A DNA stretch of 64,000 bases from Vagococcus bubulae (GTDB taxonomy: Bacteria > Bacillota > Bacilli > Lactobacillales > Vagococcaceae): positions 1-64,000 of the forward strand of contig NZ_NGJT01000001.1 of NCBI RefSeq assembly GCF_003950315.1. The letters run 5' to 3'. Shown piece after piece: positions 36,560-44,447 of the stretch. The notes beneath the pieces are model-generated. The model was not told the origin of the DNA, ran no database searches, and saw nothing but the letters and a program-made list of their open reading frames with translations. A program made the position numbers and the translations under genes. The first letter of the stretch is position 1. Each line of letters starts with the position of its first letter.

Positions 36560-37411
36560 ATGACATTCCATCAAAAACCAGTGACTTATGTTGGAGAAGT
36601 TCAGCTAAGAGTGAGTGACTTAAATCAATCAACACGTTTTTATACAGAAGTATTAGGATTAAAAATAAAAGAACAAACGTCAAATAGTGTGTCATTTACG
36701 ACAAATGGTCAGGATGTTTTGTTAACGATCACCCAACCAAACAATATAAACAAAAAACAAGAACAACGAACAGGGTTATACCATTTTGCTTTGCTATTAC
36801 CAAAACGAGCAGACTTAGCTCAAGTCGTGAGACATTTTATTAATTTAGGCGTTCGTTTGGGTGGAGGAGATCACTTAGTTAGTGAAGCCATTTACTTAAA
36901 TGATCCAGATGGCAATGGCATTGAAATTTATGTTGATAGAGATGCGAGTGTTTGGCAATGGTCAAATGGAGAAGTGAAGATGACAACAGATCCAGTTGAT
37001 TTTGATGATTTGTTAAAAGAATCAGTTAACCCAGTTTGGAATGGATTACCTAAAGGAACGGTGATGGGACATATTCATCTACAAGTAAATGACTTAGAAA
37101 AAAATAAACAATTTTATGTTGATGGGCTCGGGTTTGATGTGGTCAGTCGCTACGGAAGAGAGGCGTTATTTTTATCTGATTCAAACTACCATCACCACAT
37201 CGCATTAAATACTTGGTCAGGTACGCAGATTAAACATGCCGAAAAAACAGAGACAGGCATCGAAAGTTATACTATTTTATTTCCAAGTGAGACAATCAGA
37301 GATGAGAAACTGATGTCACTTAGAAAAATTGGTGCCTCTATTTATGAAGAAAATAACACTTTTTATACGATTGATCCATCGCAAATAAAAGTATATTTAC
37401 GTATTAGTTAA
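36560..37411 (+). CDS. VOC-family dioxygenase/glyoxalase-like protein (CatE-like)
   Basis: A 283-residue two-module vicinal-oxygen-chelate protein. Each half has the beta-alpha-beta-beta-beta unit: module 1 begins VGEVQLRVSDLNQSTRFYTEVLGL and includes HFALLL and NDPDGNGIEIY, and module 2 begins MGHIHLQVNDLEKNKQFYVDGLGF and includes HHIALN. Metal ligands appear as His, His, Glu in the usual places. The size and layout match Bacillus CatE and similar catechol 2,3-dioxygenase-like proteins, but the substrate in this group is not known. A GAAAGAGG box precedes ATG 36560. It is monocistronic. Confidence 0.85.
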   Translation: MTFHQKPVTYVGEVQLRVSDLNQSTRFYTEVLGLKIKEQTSNSVSFTTNGQDVLLTITQPNNINKKQEQRTGLYHFALLLPKRADLAQVVRHFINLGVRLGGGDHLVSEAIYLNDPDGNGIEIYVDRDASVWQWSNGEVKMTTDPVDFDDLLKESVNPVWNGLPKGTVMGHIHLQVNDLEKNKQFYVDGLGFDVVSRYGREALFLSDSNYHHHIALNTWSGTQIKHAEKTETGIESYTILFPSETIRDEKLMSLRKIGASIYEENNTFYTIDPSQIKVYLRIS

Positions 37412-37416
37412 AAAAT

Positions 37417-37453
37417 AAAACCATCTATCTTTTGTTCTAGGTAGATGGTTTTA
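37417..37453. terminator. Bidirectional terminator between convergent genes
   Basis: AAAACCATCTA pairs with TAGATGGTTTT, an eleven-base perfect stem with A and T runs on both sides, between the VOC gene and the minus-strand small membrane protein gene. Confidence 0.85.
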
Positions 37454-37454
37454 G

Positions 37455-37862
37455 CTATTTCGATGAAAAAGAATGTTTAAACGAGACATTCTTAAAGATA
37501 TCTATTGTTAATTGGTTATCAAAATCAATAGTTTTTCCATTAAAATGAGTGTAGATATTGGGTTGAAACGGTTTAACGGATGGCTGAAAAACAGAAGTCA
37601 AAATTGTTTGAGGAACATCGTAATGCAGTGTGATGTAAGTTGTTTTATCTGTTTTTTTCAGTTTGATTTGATAGATATATTGATTATTAATCCATTGGTA
37701 AGATAGTTTAGTATTGTCAATTTCTTGGCTATCGACAATATGAGAATCAGTATACTGACTCATTTCTTGTTTGACTAGTTGGGTATATTGCTGTTTTTTT
37801 ATCAAAAAGAATGAACTGATAAAGATTAAAATAGTGATGACACCAATCTTTATTTTTTTCAT
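37455..37862 (-). CDS. Small membrane-anchored or secreted protein of unknown function
   Basis: A 135-residue protein starting MKKIKIGVITILIFISSFFLI, which is a signal anchor or uncleaved signal peptide. The rest (about 110 residues) is polar and beta-rich (YIYQIKLKKTDKTTYITLHY). No family is recognised. The ribosome binding site AGAAAGGATGC precedes ATG 37862 on the minus strand. It lies 16 bases downstream of azlD on the same strand and probably ends the azlCD transcript. Confidence 0.65.
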   Translation of the reverse strand: MKKIKIGVITILIFISSFFLIKKQQYTQLVKQEMSQYTDSHIVDSQEIDNTKLSYQWINNQYIYQIKLKKTDKTTYITLHYDVPQTILTSVFQPSVKPFQPNIYTHFNGKTIDFDNQLTIDIFKNVSFKHSFSSK

Positions 37863-37878
37863 TTAGGTAGCATCCTTT

Positions 37879-38211
37879 CTAAAAAAAAATATTTTGAATG
37901 AGAACCATATAAAAAACAGTCCCTAATCCTATACTTAAAAATGTGCTGTGTTTCCACTTATGGATGATGACAATAAATAAAATAGTGAGTAACTCTGGGA
38001 AAGCAAAAGCTCTAGTCACAGCATCTTTCAAACAAAAAATTACCAACAGTCCCATTGTGGCATAAGGTAAAACATTCCCTAGATAAGTGATATAGGCTGG
38101 TGGTGTTTTATTTTCTGGAAATAACAGGAAAGGTAAAAAGCGAGTAATCATTGTACCAATCACTACAACGGTAATTGTAATCAGTTGATGAGGCAAAGAC
38201 ATGGTTGTCAT
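37879..38211 (-). CDS. azlD: Branched-chain amino acid exporter small subunit AzlD
   Basis: A 110-residue hydrophobic protein with four helices. TMITRFLPFLLFPENKTPPAYITYLGNVLP matches the AzlD family in sequence and length (written here as adjoining pieces: TMITRFLPFLLF, then PPAYITYLGNVLP). With AzlC it exports branched-chain amino acids. Its start overlaps the azlC stop by four bases, showing translational coupling. Confidence 0.93.
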   Translation of the reverse strand: MTTMSLPHQLITITVVVIGTMITRFLPFLLFPENKTPPAYITYLGNVLPYATMGLLVIFCLKDAVTRAFAFPELLTILFIVIIHKWKHSTFLSIGLGTVFYMVLIQNIFF

Positions 38212-38906
38212 AATGTGGTGACCTCCTGTTTATCTAGATTTTTTCTATCTAAGGTAAAGATTAACACAATTAAAGCCATTGCCGGCAACATAAAATTGTC
38301 AGCTCCTAACAAAATCAAACAAATAAACGAACTAATCAATCCAATGAGAGCTGGTCTATGATCAGTTGTTTCTTCCCATTGATTGATAAACATGACAACA
38401 AATAAAGCGGTCATGACAAATTCAATTCCAGTTGTATCAAAGGTTATGACAGAACCTAGTAACGCACCAAGTGTCGCGCCACCTACCCAGTAAATTTGAT
38501 TTAATAGCGTGACAAAAAACATAAACCATCCTTTATCAACATCTTTTGGTGGTGTAACCGTACAATTTATCGTGAAGGATTCATCACACATCCCGTAAAT
38601 TAAATAAAACTTTTTCCAACCGGTATTTTTGTATTTGTCCAACATAGAAATCCCGTAAAATATGTGTCTAGCGTTGACTAAAAGAGTCAAAACAAAGGCA
38701 TAAAGTGGATTGTAAGTTGACATGAGCAAGTTAGCTGTGACAAATTCCATTGAGCCTGCATAAATAAAAAAGCTCATGAGCATTGGGTACCAGACACTAA
38801 ATCCCATGCTTCGCATTAAAAAACCATAAGACATCCCTAAAAATAAAAACCCAACACAAATTGGTAATGTATAAGGCAAAGCTGTTTCAAATGCTTTTCT
38901 TTTCAT
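38208..38906 (-). CDS. azlC: Branched-chain amino acid exporter large subunit AzlC
   Basis: A 232-residue membrane protein with about seven helices. LPYTLPICVGFLFLGMSYGF at the start and YAGSMEFVTANLL are family hallmarks, as is YGMCDESFTIN. AzlC and AzlD form an exporter for leucine, isoleucine, valine and analogues. The ribosome binding site GGGGGAG is just upstream of ATG 38906, and a consensus promoter lies at 38939-38967. It is divergent from the ABC-F gene. Confidence 0.94.
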   Translation of the reverse strand: MKRKAFETALPYTLPICVGFLFLGMSYGFLMRSMGFSVWYPMLMSFFIYAGSMEFVTANLLMSTYNPLYAFVLTLLVNARHIFYGISMLDKYKNTGWKKFYLIYGMCDESFTINCTVTPPKDVDKGWFMFFVTLLNQIYWVGGATLGALLGSVITFDTTGIEFVMTALFVVMFINQWEETTDHRPALIGLISSFICLILLGADNFMLPAMALIVLIFTLDRKNLDKQEVTTL

Positions 38907-38938
38907 TTAACTCCCCCTAATAAATGAATATTTTTTCT

Positions 38939-38967
38939 ATCATACAGTTGTTAGAATTATCTGTCAA
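38939..38967 (-). promoter_or_regulatory. Promoter of azlCD
   Basis: On the minus strand a perfect TTGACA (38967-38962) and TATGAT (38944-38939) are spaced by 17 bases, 33 bases before the ATG. Confidence 0.75.
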
Positions 38968-38986
38968 GTCAGTCAATTAAAGTGGG

Positions 38987-39016
38987 TTGTCAAAACAAGT
39001 ATCACCATGTTATAGT
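38987..39016 (+). promoter_or_regulatory. Promoter of the ABC-F gene and its leader
   Basis: TTGTCA (38987-38992) and TATAGT (39011-39016) are separated by 18 bases; TGT directly before the -10 gives an extended -10. Transcription should begin near 39023, leaving a leader of about 240 bases before the ABC-F start. Confidence 0.75.
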
Positions 39017-39038
39017 GAAAACAATAATTAATGAAAGG

Positions 39039-39155
39039 GTGACCCAAATACATGTACAACTAAATCCTATTTATAAGCAAAGTAAAGAAAACGATGAAAC
39101 AAGTTTATTTTGTTATGCGTTTATCTTTATTTGTAGAATAGGTGTGGTTGTATAA
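39039..39155 (+). CDS. Candidate leader peptide upstream of the ABC-F gene
   Basis: An open frame of 38 codons, starting GTG 39039 and ending TAA 39153-39155. Its C-terminal half reads ETSLFCYAFIFICRIGVVV, which from memory resembles the end of the tet(M) leader peptide of Tn916-type elements. The start codon is unsure, since no well-spaced ribosome binding site precedes GTG 39039. Two other small frames overlap: ATG 39052 (M-Y-N) after AAAGGGTG, and ATG 39094 (15 codons including V-M-R-L-S) ending at 39141. The long frame crosses the antiterminator strand at 39134-39142, so ribosomes translating it would disturb that pairing. Confidence 0.5.
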   Translation: MTQIHVQLNPIYKQSKENDETSLFCYAFIFICRIGVVV

Positions 39156-39240
39156 AGTAGTCTTGGGAAAATAAGCTTATTTAATTTACCCTTAACACGT
39201 TTAAACCCTCCTATTCTAAGAATGATAGGAGGATTTTTTT
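39134..39240 (+). promoter_or_regulatory. Transcription attenuator with competing hairpins before the ABC-F gene
   Basis: Terminator: CCTCCTAT (39207-39214) pairs with ATAGGAGG (39225-39232) and is followed by seven T residues. Antiterminator: TAGAATAGG (39134-39142) is an exact nine-base complement of CCTATTCTA (39210-39218), which overlaps the 5' arm and loop of the terminator. The two structures exclude each other. Ribosome stalling or slowing on the leader frame is the probable signal, as in other antibiotic-resistance attenuators. In addition TCTCCT (39240-39245) can pair with AGGAGA (39252-39257), masking the ABC-F ribosome binding site. Confidence 0.75.
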
Positions 39241-39264
39241 CTCCTAAAATGAGGAGACGATTTT

Positions 39265-40845
39265 ATGAAGCAAATAGAAACAACTCACATTACTTATGAA
39301 TTGACACCAGATTTAATGTTAAATCTTAATCCGTTATCAGTAAATAAAGGCGATAAAATAGGTTTAATTGGGACAAATGGGAGTGGCAAGACAACCTTAC
39401 TACATATTTTAGCTAAAGAATTAAGTGTAGAAGACACGCTGATTCAACACCATACTTCTGTGACGTTAGTCAAACAATTTAAAGAAGGGTTTGATGATAA
39501 AAGTGGAGGAGAGAAAACACAGCGATATTTACAACAGGCTTTTACAGAGGAAAGCGTGTGGTTACTAGATGAGCCAACAACAAATTTAGATGACACGCAT
39601 GTTGAGTGGGTTGAAAAGAACGTGTTAGAACATCATGAAGGCGTGGTGGTTGTTTCACACGATCGAACATTTTTAACATCGGTTTGTAATAAAATCTGGT
39701 TTTTAAAAGATGGTGAATTAAGTGTATTTAAAGGGAATTATTCTACCTTTTTAGCACAGTATCAAGCAGATGAAAAAACGAGACAGCAAGAGTATGAACA
39801 ATATAAACGAGAAAAATCAGAACTAGAACAAGCCATTCGCATGAAAAAACAACAAGCAAATGGAGCGATGTCAGTTCCTAAAAAGAAAAAACAAGCGGGG
39901 GAAAGAGTTGGAGGAAGTAAGCCTTATTATGCTAAGAAGCAAAAAAAGCTTGATAAATCAGCTAAAGCATTAGAAACAAGATTAGCACAACTCACTCATG
40001 TTGAAGCACCAAAAAAAGTCGCGAAGTTAACGATGTCCACATCATTATCTCACTTATCTGGAGACCATATAATTTTACGAGGAAACAATGTAACGAAAAA
40101 AATAGGGAAAAAAACATTGTTTTCAGGAAGTGATTTTTACATCAAAAATAAAGAAAAAGTCGCGATTATTGGAAAAAATGGTGTTGGAAAAACCACTTTA
40201 TTGCAAATGATTTTAAATGGAGAGGATACTATCCAACTGTCACCTGCTATAAAAGTAGGATACTTTTCTCAAAAGGTTGATTTGCTTGAAGAAAATAGCA
40301 CTATTTTAGAAAATGTGTTATCTACGTCAAGAGAATCGAATCAAATGATAGCAAGAACGATTTTAGCACGAATGCAATTTTTTGAAGAAGACATTCAAAA
40401 ACTAGTTAAGGTATTAAGTGGTGGGGAACGCGTCAAAGTTACGTTGACTAAATTGATATTAAGTGACATAAACACATTGCTGCTAGATGAACCAACAAAT
40501 TATTTGGATATTGAAGCATTAAACGCTCTTGAGGAATTATTATTAGCTTTTGATGGAACGGTCATTTTTGTGTCACATGACCGAAGTTTTGTGGAGTCTA
40601 TTGCGACTAAACTTCTTATTATCGAAAATGAGCAGATTAAGATGTTTGATGGCAACTACATAGAATACCAAGAACAACAATCAATTAAAGTAAAAGCAAA
40701 AAGTAAAGATGATTTATTAGTACTTGAAACAAAAATCAGTGAAGTGTTAGGTAAGATGAGCATTGAGCCGAGCCAAGAGTTAGAAAAAGTGTTTCAATCA
40801 TTATTACAACTAAAACAAGAATACAAAAAACCACACAAGAGTTAA
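39265..40845 (+). CDS. ABC-F ATPase, ribosomal protection type (Vga/Msr/Lsa-like)
   Basis: A 526-residue soluble protein with two ABC domains and no membrane segment. Domain 1 has Walker A GTNGSGKTT, signature KSGGEKTQR and Walker B WLLDEPTTNLD; domain 2 has GKNGVGKTT, LSGGERVKV and LLLDEPTNYLD. A long lysine-rich linker (about 170-250; KKQQANGAMSVPKKKK, KKQKKLDKSAK) joins them, as in ABC-F proteins that displace ribosome-bound antibiotics by reaching the peptidyl-transferase centre. The leader attenuator supports an antibiotic-inducible role. Its drug spectrum cannot be deduced from sequence; it could also be a housekeeping ABC-F, though inducible control argues against that. GAGGAG at 39251-39256 precedes ATG 39265. 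Confidence 0.85.
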   Translation: MKQIETTHITYELTPDLMLNLNPLSVNKGDKIGLIGTNGSGKTTLLHILAKELSVEDTLIQHHTSVTLVKQFKEGFDDKSGGEKTQRYLQQAFTEESVWLLDEPTTNLDDTHVEWVEKNVLEHHEGVVVVSHDRTFLTSVCNKIWFLKDGELSVFKGNYSTFLAQYQADEKTRQQEYEQYKREKSELEQAIRMKKQQANGAMSVPKKKKQAGERVGGSKPYYAKKQKKLDKSAKALETRLAQLTHVEAPKKVAKLTMSTSLSHLSGDHIILRGNNVTKKIGKKTLFSGSDFYIKNKEKVAIIGKNGVGKTTLLQMILNGEDTIQLSPAIKVGYFSQKVDLLEENSTILENVLSTSRESNQMIARTILARMQFFEEDIQKLVKVLSGGERVKVTLTKLILSDINTLLLDEPTNYLDIEALNALEELLLAFDGTVIFVSHDRSFVESIATKLLIIENEQIKMFDGNYIEYQEQQSIKVKAKSKDDLLVLETKISEVLGKMSIEPSQELEKVFQSLLQLKQEYKKPHKS

Positions 40846-40861
40846 ACTCTTGCGTGGTTTT
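40826..40861. terminator. Bidirectional terminator between the ABC-F gene and ltaS
   Basis: AAAACCAC-A-CAAGAG pairs with CTCTTG-C-GTGGTTTT, with one internal mismatch. It overlaps the last codons of the ABC-F gene. A and T runs flank both sides, so it can also end the minus-strand LTA synthase transcript. Confidence 0.8.
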
Positions 40862-40865
40862 CGCT

Positions 40866-43034
40866 TTATTTAGCTGTTGATGAAGAAGTTTCAGTGGTTG
40901 CACTACTTTGAGTATTTCCATTTTTTTCTTCTTCAATTTGTTTATATGTTTGAGTTTTAAATAGGTCAACCGTTGATTGATTATTATGTAGTGAGTAGAC
41001 ACTGGTTGATTTGTCTCCTTTTTGTTGTTCAACTTGAAGGAGTTTATCTAACTCATTTTTGTAATCAAACTTAGCAGGGTCAAGTGGTTTTAATCCACTG
41101 TTTGTATTAAATCTCAATAAATCACCATTTGTGATCGCATCAGACATATGAAGCTGTGTGTTTCCTTTTTCTTTTATGTCCGCTATTTCTGCTAATTGTT
41201 CTTCTGTTGGTGTGTCAATTAATTCACCAGTTGTTGTATCATAGATGGTTTCACCTAAGATCGTGTATTTTGGTGTGACGATGGTTCCATTTCTAAAGGC
41301 AACTATTTGGTCTTTGTCTTTAGAGAAGAAATCTTGTCCTAACTGAATATATGGTTGAGTATCAACACCTAATAAATGTAGCAGTGTTGGTAAGACGTCA
41401 ACTTGACCACCAAATGTGTGATCAACCCCACCTTTAGTTTGACCAGGAACGTGGAACATAACTGGCACACGTTGGACAGCAGTATCATCAAATTCGTTCC
41501 ATTCTTCTTTTGATTTACCAAGTAATTCAGCTAAAGATTTGTTACGAGAATTTGAAATACCATAATGGTCACCATATAACACAATGACTGAATTGTCATA
41601 AAGACCAGATGCTTTTAAGTAATCAAAGAATTCTTTAACGGCTGTATCTAAGTAGTTTGCCGTTGCAAAGTAACCATTGATTGTGGCATCAGATGTATTA
41701 GCGATAGGGAAACCAGCATTATCATCTTTAAATTTTGCATATGGATAATGGTTAGATACTAAAATAAATTTAGAATAAAACGGCTGTTGCACATGTTCTA
41801 AATATTGAATGGATTGTTCTAAGAATGGTTTGTCATGTAACCCATATTGGAATGAGTTATTTTCATTGACATCATAGTAACTACCATCAAAGAAATAGTT
41901 ATAACCTAAACGTTTATATGTTTCGTTACGATTCCAGAAAGAGCCACCATTACCATGGAAGGCAACGCTAGTATATCCTTGTGTTTGACCTAAGATATCA
42001 GGTGCAGCTTGGAATGTGTTTTTATCACCTAATTGAGTGAACAATGGTCCTTGGCTTAATCCAAAGAATGAATTTTCTAATAATGTTTCAGCATCACTTG
42101 TTTTACCTGAACCCACTTGGTGGAAGGCATTATCAAAGCTAAATGTTTCATTAGAGTGGAATAAACTGTTTAAAAATGGAGTGACTTCATGTTCAACACC
42201 ATTTTCATCTTTTAATTTGTAATCAATTAAAAATTGTTGGAAACTTTCTAAATGGATATAAATCACGTTACGTCCTTTAGCAATCCCATACATATCATCA
42301 TTTGGCTCAGCATAATGTGTTTTCACATATTCTTGTACATCAACCAAGTCATTTTGACTAGCTTGAGCTCGTCGTTGAGTGGCGTTATATGTTTGCACAC
42401 CATCATAAACAGTAAAGACGTTCATCCCTAAATATTTGACGATATGATTTCTTGAGAATGTTCGTTTTAATAATTCAGGTCGATCAGTTTCAGCTAAAGT
42501 TAAGTTAGCTGAAAATAATAGAATGGAAAAACTTGTGACAGCAAAAGCTGAACGTGCAGCGATTGGTCTTTCATCAATCTTGATTTTTTTAGTCGCAAGT
42601 AAGACAATCACAACAATAATATCAATCCAATACAATAAATCATATGGTCTAAACATACGAAGAGCACTTTCACCAAGACCAGAAGCTACTTTACCGGCAC
42701 CAAGCATGGTGTTAACGGTAATAAAATCTGTAAATTCTCTGTAATAAATGACGTTAGAAAAAAGTAACAAGGTGGTTAATGATGAGATAATCAGTAACGT
42801 AATGTAGGCTTTTTTCGGACTTTTTACATAGAGTGCGGCAGAGAATAAAAAGACTGTTGTTGCCACAGGACTAATGAATAAGATAACGTATTGGAAAAAA
42901 CTTTCAATTCCTAAATTAAAGTCAACTGTATAAGCTAGTAGGTTTTTTAGCCAGAATAACACAACCATTAATGAGAAAAAACCCATCCTGGTGTTAATCC
43001 AGTTTTTATTATATTTATGTTTCAAAATAAACAT
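40866..43034 (-). CDS. ltaS: Lipoteichoic acid synthase family protein (LtaS)
   Basis: A 722-residue polymerase for polyglycerolphosphate LTA. Five N-terminal membrane helices (to about residue 195) are followed by an extracellular sulfatase-fold domain. NVIYIHLESFQQFLID holds the metal-binding glutamate, HQVGSGKTSDAETLLENS contains the catalytic threonine (GKTSD), and YGDHYGISN provides later metal ligands. A long low-complexity Ser/Thr/Glu tail ends in TETSSSTAK. The ATG at 43034 directly abuts the AAAGG box; TTG 43025 after AAAGGATG has better spacing and could be the true start. Strong minus promoter at 43089. DagK at 22545 would recycle the diacylglycerol released by this enzyme. Confidence 0.94.
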   Translation of the reverse strand: MFILKHKYNKNWINTRMGFFSLMVVLFWLKNLLAYTVDFNLGIESFFQYVILFISPVATTVFLFSAALYVKSPKKAYITLLIISSLTTLLLFSNVIYYREFTDFITVNTMLGAGKVASGLGESALRMFRPYDLLYWIDIIVVIVLLATKKIKIDERPIAARSAFAVTSFSILLFSANLTLAETDRPELLKRTFSRNHIVKYLGMNVFTVYDGVQTYNATQRRAQASQNDLVDVQEYVKTHYAEPNDDMYGIAKGRNVIYIHLESFQQFLIDYKLKDENGVEHEVTPFLNSLFHSNETFSFDNAFHQVGSGKTSDAETLLENSFFGLSQGPLFTQLGDKNTFQAAPDILGQTQGYTSVAFHGNGGSFWNRNETYKRLGYNYFFDGSYYDVNENNSFQYGLHDKPFLEQSIQYLEHVQQPFYSKFILVSNHYPYAKFKDDNAGFPIANTSDATINGYFATANYLDTAVKEFFDYLKASGLYDNSVIVLYGDHYGISNSRNKSLAELLGKSKEEWNEFDDTAVQRVPVMFHVPGQTKGGVDHTFGGQVDVLPTLLHLLGVDTQPYIQLGQDFFSKDKDQIVAFRNGTIVTPKYTILGETIYDTTTGELIDTPTEEQLAEIADIKEKGNTQLHMSDAITNGDLLRFNTNSGLKPLDPAKFDYKNELDKLLQVEQQKGDKSTSVYSLHNNQSTVDLFKTQTYKQIEEEKNGNTQSSATTETSSSTAK

Positions 43035-43088
43035 CCTTTCTTAACAACTTAGCGTCACTAGACCACCAAGCTGAATACTCCATGTTAC

Positions 43089-43117
43089 ATTTTACATATT
43101 CCTTACATGTCTGTCAA
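43089..43117 (-). promoter_or_regulatory. Promoter of ltaS
   Basis: On the minus strand perfect TTGACA (43117-43112) and TAAAAT (43094-43089) with a 17-base spacer, 55 bases before the gene. Confidence 0.75.
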
Positions 43118-43189
43118 TTATGGTCATTTTTCTTAAAAAAAAATATAGAACTAACATCCTTAAAAAAGGGAGCAAAAAAGCTCAAAAAC

Positions 43190-43198
43190 TGATATAGT
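43190..43198 (+). promoter_or_regulatory. Extended -10 promoter of the rlmI-like gene
   Basis: TGATATAGT carries the TGn extension before TATAGT, 44 bases before the start codon. The -35 region is A-rich and does not match consensus. Confidence 0.45.
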
Positions 43199-43241
43199 AG
43201 TATCATACAATAAATGAATAGAAATTAAAGGGATTGACTGC

Positions 43242-44417
43242 ATGAAGAAAGTACAAATAAAGCAAAAGAAAAGTCAAAAATACAAAGGCCATTATCCATT
43301 AATTAAAGCTGAAGATATGGTAAATGCCCAAGATGATTGTAAAGAATGGGTAAGTTTTTACTCTGAAAAAGACGAATTTTTAGGATATGGCTATTTAGGA
43401 AAACAACATAAAGGATTAGGTTGGATGATAAGTTTTTCTGAAAACCAACCGATAGATAAATCTTTTTTAATTAACCTATTTAATGAAGCCAAAGATTATC
43501 GTTCAACGTTTTTTAAAGATGAAGCCACCAACGCTTTTCGCTTGTTTAATGGTGAAGGAGATGGATTAGGTGGCGTGACGATTGATTGGTATGCTGGTTT
43601 TCTAGTGGTTTCTTGGTATAATGACACCATCTACCAATTAAAAGAAGAAATATTAGAAGCGTTGATGTCTTCTGATATTGCGTATCAGGGAATATACGAA
43701 AAAATTCGCTTTAATACAACAGGCATACCTGAGTCAACATTTTTAAATGGGACAAAAGCGCCTGAGCCACTTTTAATCAAAGAAAACAACATCACGTATG
43801 CGACTTATTTAAATGAAGGATTAATGACAGGCATCTTTTTAGACCAACGAGAAGTCAGAAGTCGTTTGACTGATACATATGCGATTGGAAAAACAGTATT
43901 AAATACCTTTAGCTACACTGGGGCTTTTTCTGTTGCAAGTGCAATGGGAGGTGCTGTGTCAACAACAAGTGTTGATTTAGCAAAAAGAAGTCGACAAAAA
44001 ACACAAGAACAATTTGCTGTGAATGGACTTAATACTGACAATCAGTCTATAATAGTAATGGATGTTTTTGATTATTTTAAATACGCTTTTAAAAAACAAT
44101 TCACTTTTGATATTGTTGTAATGGACCCACCAAGTTTTGCAAGAAATAAAAAGAAAGTATTTTCTGTTGCCAAAGACTATCAACAGCTAACAACAGAAGC
44201 GGTAGAGTTATTGAATAAAGACGGGTTACTCATCGCGTCAACAAATGCTGCAAATGTTTCGTTAGATAAGTTTAGACAAATGGTTGAGTCTGGGATAAAA
44301 GAAACTGGTCGTGCGTTTACGTTTTTAGAATTATATCAATTACCAGAAGATTTCCGAGTGGCAAAAGAATTTAGCGAAGGAAATTATTTAAAAGTATTGT
44401 TTTACCAAGTGAAATAA
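43242..44417 (+). CDS. Class I SAM-dependent rRNA methyltransferase, RlmI-like
   Basis: A 391-residue enzyme with an N-terminal PUA domain (to about 75), a central RumA-like region, and a C-terminal Rossmann methyltransferase domain. Visible motifs are VLNTFSYTGAFSVASAMGGA (SAM binding), VVMDPPSFARNKKK (motif IV, DPPSF) and ASTNAANVSLDKF. These fit the RlmI/YwbD group, which makes m5C in 23S rRNA; the precise rRNA target in this lineage is not established by sequence. AAAGGGATTG precedes ATG 43242. It is followed by aroD and an EbsC/YbaK-like gene, and a terminator at 45709 closes the group. Confidence 0.88.
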   Translation: MKKVQIKQKKSQKYKGHYPLIKAEDMVNAQDDCKEWVSFYSEKDEFLGYGYLGKQHKGLGWMISFSENQPIDKSFLINLFNEAKDYRSTFFKDEATNAFRLFNGEGDGLGGVTIDWYAGFLVVSWYNDTIYQLKEEILEALMSSDIAYQGIYEKIRFNTTGIPESTFLNGTKAPEPLLIKENNITYATYLNEGLMTGIFLDQREVRSRLTDTYAIGKTVLNTFSYTGAFSVASAMGGAVSTTSVDLAKRSRQKTQEQFAVNGLNTDNQSIIVMDVFDYFKYAFKKQFTFDIVVMDPPSFARNKKKVFSVAKDYQQLTTEAVELLNKDGLLIASTNAANVSLDKFRQMVESGIKETGRAFTFLELYQLPEDFRVAKEFSEGNYLKVLFYQVK

Positions 44418-44447
44418 ATGTGATTATGAAATGATAGGTGGGGTTTG

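Noticed and set aside
40736-41032. Minus-strand 98-codon frame over the end of the ABC-F gene
   Set aside because: Overlaps the ABC-F 3' end, the terminator and the LTA synthase tail; composition follows the Ser/Thr-rich ltaS tail in another frame.
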